A DNA stretch of 64,000 bases from Candidatus Chromulinivorax destructor (GCF_003366055.1 NZ_CP025544.1:665278-729277); one strand, 5' to 3'; numbered from the stretch's first letter, positions 46,022 to 57,391 are shown. Translations and numbers: made by a program. Notes: generated by a model not told the origin, from the sequence alone.

Positions 46022-47044
46022 ATGAAACGTCATCTTATTTTAGGTATAGAATCTTCCTGTGATGAAACAGGAGCCGCTGTTTACGACTCAGTTAACGGTT
46101 TACTTTCTAATGAACTCTATTCACAGGTTGACTTGCATGCTTGGCATGGTGGAGTTATTCCAGAATTAGCATCACGACTTCATATGGAAAAAATTGGTAT
46201 CATTGTTCAAACTTCTTTAGATAAAGCAGGCGTAACACTTCAAGACATTGATACAGTTGCCGTGACCAGTAAGCCAGGACTTCCTGGAGCTTTAATGATT
46301 GGTGTATCTTTTGCTAAGGCTTTAGCTTTTGCTCAAAATAAAAAATTAATTGGTGTTAACCATCTTGAAGGGCATGTTTTTTCAGCGTGTATTGAGCATA
46401 CGATTCCATTTCCATTTTTATGTTTAACTGTTTCTGGTGGTCATTCATCATTGTACCTGGTTACAGATTATGGACAATATCAATCAATAGGGCATACGAT
46501 TGATGACGCGGCAGGTGAAGCTTTTGATAAAATAGCAAAGCTCATGAATTTGCCATATCCAGGTGGACCAGTCATAGAAAAACTTGCAGAGCAAGTTAAT
46601 TTTCAAGATTTTTTTAATTATACTCGCGGCGCAATGGCAGGGCTCAATTTTAGTTTTTCAGGTCTTAAAACTGCAATTTTATATGATATGGTTAAACGTG
46701 GAGCCTACGATCTTGCAACCAAAACATTTTTAAAACCTGATGATATTGAATTTCAGCAACAAGTTGCAAGTTCTTTGCTTGTTTGTATGGGTGATATTTT
46801 TGAAAAAAAATTAGCGCTTGCGCTTAAAGAATATCCTGAAATACAAGCAATTTCTTTTGTCGGTGGCGTAGCATGCAATAAATATCTTCGCCGTAAGCTA
46901 CAAACTTTTTGTGAAAAAAAGAAAATTCAACTTTTTTATCCATCAGGTAAATTATGTACCGATAATGCAGGAATGATTGCTTTTGTCGGTGCCTATAAAG
47001 CACAGCAAGATCAGTATAGTGAATTAGATTTATCGATTTTTTAG
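46022..47044 (+). CDS. tsaD: tRNA N6-threonylcarbamoyladenosine transferase TsaD
   Basis: Catalyses transfer of threonylcarbamoyl to A37 of ANN-decoding tRNAs, with TsaB, TsaE and TsaC. The 340-aa length is typical. Family motifs are LGIESSCDETGAAVYD, the metal-binding HLEGH near residue 112, LTVSGGHSSLYLV, and DDAAGEAFDKIAKLMNLPYPGGP. The C-terminal FVGGVACNKYLRR is also present. It is the second gene of a pair with the secreted protein above and is followed by a terminator. Confidence 0.97.
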   Translation: MKRHLILGIESSCDETGAAVYDSVNGLLSNELYSQVDLHAWHGGVIPELASRLHMEKIGIIVQTSLDKAGVTLQDIDTVAVTSKPGLPGALMIGVSFAKALAFAQNKKLIGVNHLEGHVFSACIEHTIPFPFLCLTVSGGHSSLYLVTDYGQYQSIGHTIDDAAGEAFDKIAKLMNLPYPGGPVIEKLAEQVNFQDFFNYTRGAMAGLNFSFSGLKTAILYDMVKRGAYDLATKTFLKPDDIEFQQQVASSLLVCMGDIFEKKLALALKEYPEIQAISFVGGVACNKYLRRKLQTFCEKKKIQLFYPSGKLCTDNAGMIAFVGAYKAQQDQYSELDLSIF

Positions 47045-47070
47045 ATGCTACTATATATTTTAGATTTTAA

Positions 47071-47110
47071 AAAAAGTCACCATGTTAAAAATAAGCATGG
47101 TGACTTTTTT
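47071..47110. terminator. Bidirectional terminator after tsaD
   Basis: AAAAAGTCACCATG and CATGGTGACTTTTT make a perfect 14-base stem with A/T tails, between tsaD and the convergent SET-domain gene. Confidence 0.88.
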
Positions 47111-47123
47111 GAGTTTTTTGATC

Positions 47124-47798
47124 TTAATACCTATAATGCCTCATGTCTTGGTAAGCATCTAAGGAGCATGAGTTCCAAAAGTTAGCGCTATAGGTCATGG
47201 TAAGTTGTTCTTGGGCCTCTATATTTCGTTGTGCTATCATCGCAATGTGCGACATCCCATCATGCCCAAGGATAGCCCATGCTTGACAATTTGAATGTTG
47301 CTCTCCATCATTAATGAATCTTATTTCGTTTCCATACAAACCTGCATCAACAACACAGCCTTTTGAGTGGTAAGCATAATAGATGTTTGTTGAGCGATCC
47401 TCAATTTTCTTTAATTGCCCAGCAAATTCTCCAATATATTGACCTTGAGCTATAGCATGTTTTGCAAATACACCATATCCGACATGATTGTTAATAAGTT
47501 TTATAGAAAGATCTGCCATCTCATTTCGTTGTATTTTGTCAGCAATAGTAGAATTTAATGTTGAGCAATACGGTGATTGATAAGGGGTTCTGTTGTCATA
47601 ACTGTAGAGTAATGACCGGGTGTATGTTACCTGGCAAGCATTAAAAAATAAAGCTTTCTCTCGTTCTGTGTGAAATTCAGTTTTTTTTAAGAAGCGGAGA
47701 GCTTGCCAGCTGTTATTGTCTAGATCTGAACTTGAGCTGTGTGCAGATATTGAATTAAGAAGAAGGCTTACGAGTAACAAAAACTTAGGTGAATTCAT
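47124..47798 (-). CDS. Secreted SET-domain protein (short)
   Basis: The 224-aa protein has a signal peptide (FLLLVSLLLNSISAHS). A SET lysine-methyltransferase domain at about 95-215 has HVGYGVFAKHAIAQGQYIGEF for the GxG/SAM entry, GNEIRFINDGEQHSNCQ for the NHS.NC site (with Asp in place of His), and EQLTMTYSANFW for the final ELxxDY pseudoknot. SET proteins move methyl groups from SAM to lysines, and in Chlamydia and Legionella secreted ones modify host histones. The signal peptide suggests export here. It lies next to a second SET gene, a likely duplication. Confidence 0.82.
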   Translation of the reverse strand: MNSPKFLLLVSLLLNSISAHSSSSDLDNNSWQALRFLKKTEFHTEREKALFFNACQVTYTRSLLYSYDNRTPYQSPYCSTLNSTIADKIQRNEMADLSIKLINNHVGYGVFAKHAIAQGQYIGEFAGQLKKIEDRSTNIYYAYHSKGCVVDAGLYGNEIRFINDGEQHSNCQAWAILGHDGMSHIAMIAQRNIEAQEQLTMTYSANFWNSCSLDAYQDMRHYRY

Positions 47799-47876
47799 AA
47801 AATATAATTATTTTTAAAGATTAGATGGAGATTCAAAAATAGAATCTCCATTGATATTTTTAATAATTATATCAGT

Positions 47877-48758
47877 TTAATTTTCATCAGCCAGTTCTTG
47901 ATATGTATAAGATCGGCTATCCCAGTAATCAGGGCCATAACTTATTAAAAGTTGTTCGCCTTTTTTTATATCAGTTAATGCAGTATAGCACACATGCCAG
48001 AGATCATCATTCCCGATCACATACTGGACTTGACAGTTTGGGACGATTCCATCATTAATAAATCGTAGTTCATTTCCTTGGCTGTAACCATCTAATGAAA
48101 CAGCTCCTCCATCTTCAGTTCGTATAGGATAAAACCAAGCGTAATCCTTGTTGTCAACAAGTGATCGGTCTTGTACGCTTCCGGTATACATGCCAATAAA
48201 CTCATTTTCTGTTATATCTTTTTCAGCAAAGATTCCATACCCTACATCTTGCCCAAGCCAATGAATTGACGTTGGCACAAGTGTTTGAGCATCGACTTCA
48301 TCTTTATAGTAAAAGCTTATTTCTTCATATTTGGTTGGATCTTCTTGGTACATAGAGGTTTGCCGAGCATCGATTGTTTGAGCTGGTTGGTAATCAAAAA
48401 TCTCTTTTTTTAGATAATCAATACCTAATGTATTGAATAAATTCAATTTTTCTTCGTGTGTTGTAAATCTTTTTGTAGGAAGTTCATAAAACTGGTGTTC
48501 TTCTTCTTCTTCTTCTTCTTCTTCTTCTTCTTCTTCTTCTTGGTCGATTAAGGTATCTATATTTTCTTCATCAAAATCAAAGTCAGTATCATCTAATTCG
48601 GTATCGGATTGACTACTATCAAAAGACAATCTTGGTTGTTCTCTCCATGCATTTTGAATGATAACTGGATTAAGCTCTGCTTTGTTTTTACAAAAAAGGT
48701 ATCCAAGCAAGCAAATGCTTATTAAAACTAAATTTCGTATGTAAATTTTCCACTCCAT
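47877..48758 (-). CDS. Exported SET-domain protein with a polyglutamate tract
   Basis: The 293-aa protein has an N-terminal membrane segment (LVLISICLLGYLFC, about 10-23) that could be a signal or an anchor. An acidic region with a run of about 14 Glu precedes the SET domain (about 165-285), which has QDVGYGIFAEKDITENEFIGMY, GNELRFINDGIVPNCQV and EQLLISYGPDYW. As in its neighbour, the usual NHS reads ND. The polyglutamate is coded by a GAA microsatellite, so its length may vary between cells. The pairing with 47124-47798 suggests two related effectors with separate targets. Methylation activity is inferred. Confidence 0.82.
   Translation of the reverse strand: MEWKIYIRNLVLISICLLGYLFCKNKAELNPVIIQNAWREQPRLSFDSSQSDTELDDTDFDFDEENIDTLIDQEEEEEEEEEEEEEEHQFYELPTKRFTTHEEKLNLFNTLGIDYLKKEIFDYQPAQTIDARQTSMYQEDPTKYEEISFYYKDEVDAQTLVPTSIHWLGQDVGYGIFAEKDITENEFIGMYTGSVQDRSLVDNKDYAWFYPIRTEDGGAVSLDGYSQGNELRFINDGIVPNCQVQYVIGNDDLWHVCYTALTDIKKGEQLLISYGPDYWDSRSYTYQELADEN
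48498..48539 (-). repeat. In-frame (GAA)14 microsatellite in the SET-domain gene
   Basis: Fourteen uninterrupted TTC units on the plus strand (GAA on the coding strand) encode polyglutamate. Any change by whole units keeps the frame and changes only the length of the acidic tract. Confidence 0.93.
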
Positions 48759-48871
48759 TTTTCACCCCTTAAAGCTCAATAGAAATTTTATTTTTTATAT
48801 GTATACTTAAAAATTGTAAGGCTATTCTAGATGAAAATAATATGACGTTAATTAAATAATGAAAAAAAATT

Positions 48872-49840
48872 ATGAATCACGACTCTTTTATCTTTAAAAA
48901 TCAGTTAATTACAGCATTTTTTTGTTCGTTACTGGCAATAACAACAGCCATTATTTCAGCACCTGCTTCTGATACACCTCCTGTATTTGAAGTTCCTACG
49001 TTTGTTCCTCTTGATAAGTCTTACAAAGTCGTCATTGTTATTCCTGCTTATAACGAAGAAGAAAGAATAGAATCGACGCTTCATGCATATTTTGATTACT
49101 TTAGTAAACAAAAAAATCTCACAACAACATTTCTTGTTGTTTGTAATAATTGTTCAGATAACACAGCAGCAGTTTGTAAAAAAATTAAAAAAAGACATCG
49201 TCAGCTTGATTATATTGATTTGCAACCAGGAGGAAAAGGGTTTGCAGTAAAACAAGGGTTTTTAAAAGCTTTAGACTACGATGCTGATTTTATTGGTTTT
49301 GTTGATGCTGATATGGCAACAACGCCTCCATATTTTTATGAGCTCATTACAAAAATGAAGAATCATGATGGTGCTATAGCGAGTCGTTATAAAAAAGATG
49401 CTCGTATTTGGCCAAATAGACCTTTTATTAGAGAAATTGGTGGTAAATTTTACAACTGGGTTTTACGACATAATTTTCATTTAGATATTCGTGATACACA
49501 GTGTGGTGCAAAATTATTCACATACCAAACAGTTAAAGACATTGCCCCTCATATGCAAGAGAAAGGCTGGGCTTTTGATCTTGAGCTTTTGTATCTTTGT
49601 CAGATTTTTGATAAAAATATTATTGAAATTCCAACCACGTGGACTGATATGCCAGGAAGTCATTTAACAATTTCTGGTTGCTATAAAGAGTTTATATCAG
49701 CACCTTTACGTATAAAAAAACAGCAAAAAAAGTTAGTTGAAAAAGTTGCTTTAGAAAAATCTGAACAAAGACGCCAAGCACGTATACAGCAAAAAGCTGA
49801 GCGTAAAGGTAGAAAAAAAATGCCTAAAATGTTTGCGTAA
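48872..49840 (+). CDS. Family 2 glycosyltransferase (ALG5/DPM1-like)
   Basis: The 322-aa protein starts with a hydrophobic segment (LITAFFCSLLAITTAIISA) and then a GT-A domain. VVIVIPAYNEEERIESTL is at about 52-69, the D-x-D-like FVDADMATTPP near 143, ASRYKKDAR, and the acceptor-region IRDTQCGAKLFTYQT. This layout matches polyprenyl-phosphate glucosyl- or mannosyltransferases that load a sugar onto a lipid carrier on the cytoplasmic face. The end is strongly basic (RRQARIQQKAERKGRKK). It has no linked polysaccharide genes. The start codon has no clear ribosome site. Confidence 0.85.
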   Translation: MNHDSFIFKNQLITAFFCSLLAITTAIISAPASDTPPVFEVPTFVPLDKSYKVVIVIPAYNEEERIESTLHAYFDYFSKQKNLTTTFLVVCNNCSDNTAAVCKKIKKRHRQLDYIDLQPGGKGFAVKQGFLKALDYDADFIGFVDADMATTPPYFYELITKMKNHDGAIASRYKKDARIWPNRPFIREIGGKFYNWVLRHNFHLDIRDTQCGAKLFTYQTVKDIAPHMQEKGWAFDLELLYLCQIFDKNIIEIPTTWTDMPGSHLTISGCYKEFISAPLRIKKQQKKLVEKVALEKSEQRRQARIQQKAERKGRKKMPKMFA

Positions 49841-49887
49841 GCGTAGACTTATTTCATAATCTTTACAAAGAGTTCTATTTTAAGTAG

Positions 49888-51612
<1,725 letters not shown>

Positions 51613-51616
<4 letters not shown>

Positions 51617-53193
51617 AGAATTCTATTGGGCAAATTATATCCGGTTCGCTTAGTGAAGGGTTTGTGATGAGATTTTCATCGCAAACTGATATTGAGACGA
51701 TTAAATCAGGAAAATTTGTTTGTATACAAGGGTTAAGTCATAGATTTTTTTCTATTATTACCGATTTGATGCTAGAAACTGCTCATCCTGAAATTTTACA
51801 ATTTCCTCCTGATGAGGGAGAGGGATTGTTAAAAGAACTTTTAACAACAAATAGTATGTATGCAACAGCTCAGTTAAAACCTATGTTGATGTTAAATTCG
51901 CTCAATCATATTTCTCCGGTTAAAACAGTTCCTCATCACTTTGCATCGGTGTATGAAGCAACTAGAAAAGATATTGAAACTATCTTTGGTGATGAAAAAG
52001 ATGTTTCAAATAACTATTTTAATATTGGAAATCCGCTTGATATGGATGCTCCTGTTTGTTTAAACCTTCATAACCTTGCTGAGCGAAGTAATGGAGTTTT
52101 TGGTAAGACAGGTACTGGTAAAACTTTTATCACTCGATTAATTTTAGCTGGTCTTATTAAATCAAATAAAGCTACGTGTCTTATTTTTGACATGCATAGT
52201 GAATATGGCTTAGAAGCGCGCCAAGAAGGTTCTGGGACTTTTGTTAAAGGGCTTAAAACGTTATTTCCTTCTAAAATTGCAATATTTTCAATTGATCCTG
52301 TAGCAACCCAGCGAAGAGGTACAGCGCCAGACGTAGCTGTTAAAATCCCTTATCAAGACATTCATGTTGAAGATATTATGTCGTTGCAACAAGAGTTGAA
52401 TTTGCATGCAACTGCAACAGAAGCTGCATATCTTTTACATGGTAAATACAAAAAAGATTGGTTAGCAGTTTTGTTAAGCAAAGGTATTAATGCAAAAGAG
52501 TTAGCGGAAGAAATTGGAGCTCATCCAGAGTCAATTGCCGCTTTGTATCGTAAATTAAAGCATATTGAAAAATATTCATTTTTTACGCCAGATCCAGTTC
52601 CATCAGTTACAGATACAATTATTGAGTATTTAGATAAACGTAAATCGATTATCTTTGAATTTGGGAACTACTCATCAACATTTTGTTATTTATTGGTAGC
52701 TAACATTATTACACGTCGTATCCACTCAAGTTATATACAAAAAACAGAACGATTCTTAGGTACGAAAAAACCTGAGTTAGAGCCATCAAAATTAATGATT
52801 GTTATTGAAGAAGCACATAAATTTTTAAATCCTACTGCAGCAAGCCAAACTATTTTTGGAACTATTGCTCGCGAGATGAGAAAATATTATGTTTCGTTAT
52901 TTATTATTGATCAGCGACCATCAGGAATTGATCCTGAAATACTTTCGCAAGTGGGTACAAAAGTTATAGCTCAATTAAGCGATGAAAAAGACGTTCAGGC
53001 AGTTCTTTCGGGCTCTGCGCAGGCAAACACATTAAAAACTGTTTTAAATTCATTGGACACTAAAAAACAGGCGTTAGTGATAGGCCATGCAGTTCGTATG
53101 CCAATTGTTATTGAAACAAGGACATATGACCAGATTTTTTATAAGGCTATGCAGCTTGATGCGTCTATAAATATTGAGAACGATCTTTTCTAA
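51613..53193 (+). CDS. herA: HerA-like DNA-translocating ATPase
   Basis: The 526-aa protein is an FtsK/HerA superfamily hexameric motor. An N-terminal HAS-barrel-like region (GQIISGSLSEGFVMRFS) is followed by Walker A GKTGTGKTFITRLIL near 160 and Walker B LMIVIEEAHKF near 395. The arginine and sensor motifs include IIDQRPSGIDPEILSQVGTKV and AIAREMRKY-like segments. HerA usually works with the NurA nuclease in DNA end resection or in defence systems. No nurA or defence gene is nearby. It overlaps atpC by four bases, an unusual operon partner, so its exact task is open. Confidence 0.85.
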
Positions 53194-53357
53194 AAAAATT
53201 ATTGTTACTTATTTTTATTAATTGAACGATAACGTCTTATTTTTTAGTTCTGTTTTCCTCTGGCAATAATCGTGACTTTTTCGCAAAAACCTTTGATACT
53301 AAAGTAATTAAGCCTTGTCATAAAATTTATAAAACAAATGCTTTTCAGGAATCTTGT

Positions 53358-53771
53358 ATGAAAATTTATTTAAATTTATTTTTATTGAGTTGCTTGTTTT
53401 TTAAGCCGCACACTAATTTTTGTTGTGAATTTGAAGAATCTCAAGCAGATATAACTAGTATGTCGAGTTTAGAAGAAATAAATAAAACTTTTATTGAAGA
53501 TAGCAACTACATGCAAGAGTTTAGTAGTCAGATAAAACAGATTGAGAGTGATCTATTTGAATTGAATAATAGAGTTTATGTACAAAGCTTAAAACGTCGG
53601 AGAAATGATATATCGCGAGTCAATCAACAGTATCAAGATCAACAAAGTCGCCTACCATTGCCTGGTGGTATTGCATCTAAACGAATAAAATTTGCTGAAG
53701 ATAGTAATTTAAACGAGATGTTTATTATTGATCATACTTTGCCTGTTTCAAGCAAGAGTGATGTTGTTTAA
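53358..53771 (+). CDS. Small secreted protein with basic patches
   Basis: The 137-aa protein has a signal peptide (LNLFLLSCLFFKPHTNFC). A helical segment follows (SSLEEINKTFIEDSNYMQEF, EIDLFELNNR-like), then KRRRND near residue 75 and SKRIKFAED near 108. The two basic patches resemble bipartite nuclear signals, though they are about 30 residues apart. The tail is acidic to neutral. No family is recognised, and function is unknown. Confidence 0.6.
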   Translation: MKIYLNLFLLSCLFFKPHTNFCCEFEESQADITSMSSLEEINKTFIEDSNYMQEFSSQIKQIESDLFELNNRVYVQSLKRRRNDISRVNQQYQDQQSRLPLPGGIASKRIKFAEDSNLNEMFIIDHTLPVSSKSDVV

Positions 53772-53807
53772 ATTTGATACTAAAAAATATAAATTGAACG
53801 ATCTTTT

Positions 53808-54575
53808 ATGAAAAAAATTAATGCTATTTTAGCTTGTATGTTTGCCATATCCGGTTTGATGTTTGTACGTTACATGCATACGCTGAAATCTTGTAAAGAA
53901 AACACGCTCATCGTAGGTACGAGTGCAGACTACCCTCCCTATGCAACTATTAATCTTGAAACTAATGAAATAGTTGGATTTGATATTGATATTGTTCGGC
54001 AGGTCGCTTGTAGGCTTGGTAAAAAAATTGAGTTGCGTGATATGCCATTTAACTATTTAATGTTTGATTTATATTTAGGTCAAATTGATGTTATTGCAGC
54101 AGGGTTAACCCCAGATGAAGATCGTAAAAAAGCTGTTTTATTTAGTAAGCCGTACTTAACAAGCGACCCACTTATTATTGTTACAAAAAAAGACCAACCG
54201 CCACTGAGCGATATTACTCAGTTGTATGGTAAATCAGTTGCAGTTAATACTGGGTATACTTCAGATATGTTTTTATCAAAATATTCAGAAATTTCACTTG
54301 TTCGTCTTAAAGCAACTGCAGATGCTATTATGGCTTTGCAAGCAAACAGTATTTATGCTTTTGCAACTTCGCAAAGTAGCTTGAGTCTTTTTTTAAGTAC
54401 GCAAAAAACAGAACATGATTTTCAGTTTTTTACGATACCAACAACAGAAGATTCATACGCTTTAGCGTATCAAAAAAACAATGAAAAACTTCAACAACAA
54501 ATTGATGATGTTCTTGATCAAATGGAGCATGATGGAACGTTACAAAAAATTAAAAAAAAATGGGGATTTGCATGA
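53808..54575 (+). CDS. Polar amino-acid ABC transporter, substrate-binding protein
   Basis: The 255-aa periplasmic binding protein of family 3 (ArtJ/GlnH-like) has an N-terminal hydrophobic segment (IFLACMFAISGLMF-like, about 4-20) followed by LIVGTSADYPPYATINLET. VGFDIDIVRQVACRLGKKIEL and the C-terminal EDSYALAYQKNNEKLQQQID complete the two-lobe domain. It captures polar amino acids for the adjacent permease. It overlaps the permease gene by four bases. In an intracellular bacterium with few biosynthetic genes it would be an uptake route for host amino acids. Arginine versus glutamine cannot be separated. Confidence 0.92.
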   Translation: MKKINAILACMFAISGLMFVRYMHTLKSCKENTLIVGTSADYPPYATINLETNEIVGFDIDIVRQVACRLGKKIELRDMPFNYLMFDLYLGQIDVIAAGLTPDEDRKKAVLFSKPYLTSDPLIIVTKKDQPPLSDITQLYGKSVAVNTGYTSDMFLSKYSEISLVRLKATADAIMALQANSIYAFATSQSSLSLFLSTQKTEHDFQFFTIPTTEDSYALAYQKNNEKLQQQIDDVLDQMEHDGTLQKIKKKWGFA

Positions 54576-55225
54576 TCGATTTTAATTTATTAGTGAAATA
54601 TTATCCTCGATTATTGCAAGGTGTTGCTGTTAGCTTGCAAATTGCACTCGTGAGTTGTGCAATTGGAGCGATTATAGGCACATGCTTAGGCATTATTCTT
54701 TCGGGAAATAATAAAATTGCAAAGTTTTTTGCGCAAGCTTACGTATCAATTGTGCGTGGAACTCCCATGCTCATTCAAATAACAGCAACATATTTATTAT
54801 TAAAATATGCAGGTTTTTCTATTTCAGCATTATGGTCTGCAACTATATCTATTGGCATTAATAGTGGAGCTTATTTAAGTCAAACTATTTTGACGGGAAT
54901 TACATCTGTGAGCAAAGGGCAATTAGAAGCTGCTAAAACTCTTGGATTTACGCCAGCTCAGACGATTCGTTATATCATCTTCCCACAAGCTTTGCGCACA
55001 GTTTTACCTAACCTAGAAAGTGAAATTGTCACGCTCATTAAAGATTCAAGTTTAGCATCTTTTATTGGGGTATATGAGCTGAGTAAGCAGGGTGATATTA
55101 TTATCAGTCAAACATTTGATGCACCAACAATCTATTTTGCAATTGGTTTGATGTATCTTATTTTAACAACATTGGTAACAGTTTTGATGAATATTTTAAA
55201 CAAGAAGGTACATACGCATGCTTAG
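54572..55225 (+). CDS. Polar amino-acid ABC transporter, permease
   Basis: The 217-aa membrane subunit of the HisM/GlnP type starts at the ATG in ATGA (54572), four bases before the end of the binding-protein gene. A weaker in-frame start lies 12 bases earlier. The family features VAVSLQIALVSCAIGAIIGT and the EAA-type loop LEAAKTLGFTPAQTIRYIIFPQALRTVLP are clear, and about five hydrophobic segments span the protein. It likely works as a homodimer, since only one permease gene is present. It overlaps the ATPase gene by eight bases. Confidence 0.94.
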   Translation: MIDFNLLVKYYPRLLQGVAVSLQIALVSCAIGAIIGTCLGIILSGNNKIAKFFAQAYVSIVRGTPMLIQITATYLLLKYAGFSISALWSATISIGINSGAYLSQTILTGITSVSKGQLEAAKTLGFTPAQTIRYIIFPQALRTVLPNLESEIVTLIKDSSLASFIGVYELSKQGDIIISQTFDAPTIYFAIGLMYLILTTLVTVLMNILNKKVHTHA

Positions 55226-55934
55226 TATTAAAAATTTATCAAAGCATTATCATGAAAAAACTATTTTAGATGATGTCAGCTTTGACGTTCAAGCAGGAGA
55301 AGTTGTTGTTTTACTCGGTAAATCTGGTGTGGGTAAGTCGACAATTCTTCGTATTTTAACTGGCTTAGAAACAAAAGATTCTGGTTCTATTATATTTGAT
55401 GGTCAACCTTTAGTAACTCAAAAAGTTGGTATGGTGTTTCAAGATTTTAATCTATTTCCTCATCTGACTATTGAGCAAAATATTATGTTGCCGTTACAAA
55501 AAGTTGCAGGAAAAACAGAGCAGGAAGCTCAAAACATAGCTGATCAATTGCTTGCAAAATATGAACTGTCAGCTCAAGCACAATTGTATCCCCATGGACT
55601 TTCTGGTGGCCAAAAACAACGAGTTGCCTTTGCTCGTACGCTTGCTATGCAACCACAATTAATTTGTTGTGATGAGCCAACATCGGCACTTGATCCGTTA
55701 TTAACAAGTAAAATAGGTCAAGAAATTAACGATCTGGCACTACAGGGTTTAACAGTTATTGTTGCAACACATGATACTGAGCTTATTAAGCAAATTAAGT
55801 CGACAATATATTTAATGAAAAGTGGTAAAATCATAGAAAAAGCAACATCACAAGGACTTATAGACAATCCTGATCAATTTCCTTTCATTAAAAACTTTAC
55901 ACAAGGTGGAACATTTGATACAACTAACAACTGA
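55218..55934 (+). CDS. Polar amino-acid ABC transporter, ATP-binding protein
   Basis: The 238-aa ABC ATPase of the GlnQ/HisP branch has Walker [19 protein letters not shown] near 32-49, the Q-loop [12 protein letters not shown], the signature [15 protein letters not shown] near 128, Walker [14 protein letters not shown] and the switch His in VATHD. It energises the permease encoded just upstream. All three genes overlap, so their products are made together. The candidate small RNA follows. Confidence 0.96.
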   Translation: MLSIKNLSKHYHEKTILDDVSFDVQAGEVVVLLGKSGVGKSTILRILTGLETKDSGSIIFDGQPLVTQKVGMVFQDFNLFPHLTIEQNIMLPLQKVAGKTEQEAQNIADQLLAKYELSAQAQLYPHGLSGGQKQRVAFARTLAMQPQLICCDEPTSALDPLLTSKIGQEINDLALQGLTVIVATHDTELIKQIKSTIYLMKSGKIIEKATSQGLIDNPDQFPFIKNFTQGGTFDTTNN

Positions 55935-55970
55935 AGATTACTATTTTTGAGCAATTGTATGTAGTCAGAT

Positions 55971-56092
55971 TTGTTAAATTTTTTTGAATGTATATAATTT
56001 TGTTATTACAATGTCCCTAATCGAACAATACTCATGTATTGTTCACCCCCCTAACCCTTCAGCTTTTTAAGTTGAAGGGTTTTTTATTACAT
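55971..56092 (+). ncRNA. Candidate small RNA with its own promoter and terminator
   Basis: TTGTTA (55971-55976), 16 bases, and TATAAT (55993-55998) look like a promoter. Downstream are the hairpin GAACAATAC/GTATTGTTC (56023-56044), an unpaired CCCCCC tract, and an intrinsic terminator, AACCCTTCA...TGAAGGGTT (56053-56081) with T6. The transcript would be about 85 nt from 56005. A 19-codon frame (56011-56070) lacks a ribosome site. The terminator also serves as the end of the ABC operon and, in reverse, of the next gene. C-rich loops in sRNAs can pair with ribosome sites. That role is speculative. Confidence 0.5.
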
Positions 56093-56100
56093 AATTTTTT

Positions 56101-57000
56101 TTATGAAAATAGTGACTCTTGAGTTGCATTGTCTTTAATTTGTGAGGGTAAAAGTTCTTCTTTAATAGGCTCTGCTACAACTGTTGCTTGTTTATCATAA
56201 CCAAAAGCTACATCAAAAAAATCTTGAATAGCATCAATCATTTTTTGCCATGATGATCGATTAAGACTTTTTTCAGTGTACAGATTCATTTGTTCTGTTG
56301 AAAAATCTTTAAAGTCATTTAAAAACTGTGCTAAATCAGCAGACTTAATTTGAGTTGGATCAACCATCCACTGTTTTTGTAAAAGATCGAGCTTTTCTTT
56401 ATATTCAGTTAGTTTTAATATTTGGACATCACTCATATTTTCGATAGCATCGCCCTCAGTAATTTTAGTAAAAGTTTCATTCATTTTTATTAAAGCTTTT
56501 GCAGATTTTATTGGGTCAGCTTGCCCAGTTCTTCTTGCATTATAATCAGCTACTTTGGTAGAGAAACTTTCAGTTGATGTAAATAAATCGAAAGGTGCTT
56601 GTTGTCCAGTTTCAACTGATTGTACGTTGTAAGGATCAAAGGCTTCATCTATTCGTATTGCTTGTATTGGTTCAGGTTGTACAGCTTGAATAGGTTCTGT
56701 TGGATCAATTTGAAATGATCTAATATCATGAGCAGAAGGACTCAGATTGGTAGCCTCTGGAAGGTTTGATTGAGAGGTAGAGTTACGTGTTGATTCTGAT
56801 GCAGTCGATTCATGTGTATGTTTGTGAGCATTTTGTAAATCAGCATTTTTGGTCTCTGTTGCTTTGTGATCAGGTAGAGACTCTCTTTGTTTTTTACTTA
56901 CATCTATTGTATGTTGTTCAGGCGCTCTTTCCATAGCAAAAAAAGTTATGTTATTACTACATAAAATTGTAAGAATAGATCCTATAATTTTTTTATTCAT
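56101..57000 (-). CDS. Secreted low-complexity protein of unknown function
   Basis: The 299-aa protein has a hydrophobic N-terminal signal (ILTILCSNNITFFA, about 8-22). A long polar, disordered stretch with a short repeat (TEPIQAVQPEPIQAIRID) follows, then a helical C-terminal half (KINDTFTKITEGDAIENM-like, 170-270). No enzyme motif is visible. It precedes the 88-aa membrane protein and the M23 peptidase on the same strand, but terminators separate them, so it has its own transcript. Confidence 0.65.
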   Translation of the reverse strand: MNKKIIGSILTILCSNNITFFAMERAPEQHTIDVSKKQRESLPDHKATETKNADLQNAHKHTHESTASESTRNSTSQSNLPEATNLSPSAHDIRSFQIDPTEPIQAVQPEPIQAIRIDEAFDPYNVQSVETGQQAPFDLFTSTESFSTKVADYNARRTGQADPIKSAKALIKMNETFTKITEGDAIENMSDVQILKLTEYKEKLDLLQKQWMVDPTQIKSADLAQFLNDFKDFSTEQMNLYTEKSLNRSSWQKMIDAIQDFFDVAFGYDKQATVVAEPIKEELLPSQIKDNATQESLFS

Positions 57001-57070
57001 TATTTTCCTTGGTAATTTGATAAGCTTTTTTACTGTTAAATTGAGTTAACAATAAAAATTGATAAAAACA

Positions 57071-57100
57071 AAGAGACTTTACTATATAATAAAGTCTCTT
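57071..57100 (-). terminator. Intrinsic terminator after the 88-aa protein gene
   Basis: AAGAGACTTTA and TAAAGTCTCTT form an 11-base stem, followed on the minus strand by T-rich sequence. Confidence 0.75.
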
Positions 57101-57124
57101 CGTTGAATTTTTTATGAGTAAATT

Positions 57125-57391
57125 TTAAAATTCCATTAATTCGGCGCTAACAGTGAGACCCATTTCTGTTCCTTCAAGTTCATCATCGACAACATTTGGA
57201 TCTTTTTGTGCATTTATCGCTTCATTTGTAACTTTTGCAGTCTCATCACCGGCTTTTTCAACTTTACCACCTATTTTTTTTTGTATAACAACAACTTCAA
57301 TAGGATTTTTACATGCAGAATAGTAACAGTATCCAGCTATAACAAGTGTCGCTAAACCAACAAGTGCTAAAAGATCGCGTAGAATTTTCAT
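57125..57391 (-). CDS. Small single-pass membrane protein of unknown function
   Basis: The 88-aa protein has one membrane helix (LLALVGLATLVIAGYCYYSAC, about 7-27). A short charged domain follows, containing VVIQKKIGGKVEKAGDET and an acidic end (DELEGTEMGLTVSAELMEF). There is an AAAGGAA-type ribosome site on the minus strand. Membrane topology places the tail outside the cytoplasm if the helix is a signal anchor. No family is recognised. Confidence 0.65.
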   Translation of the reverse strand: MKILRDLLALVGLATLVIAGYCYYSACKNPIEVVVIQKKIGGKVEKAGDETAKVTNEAINAQKDPNVVDDELEGTEMGLTVSAELMEF

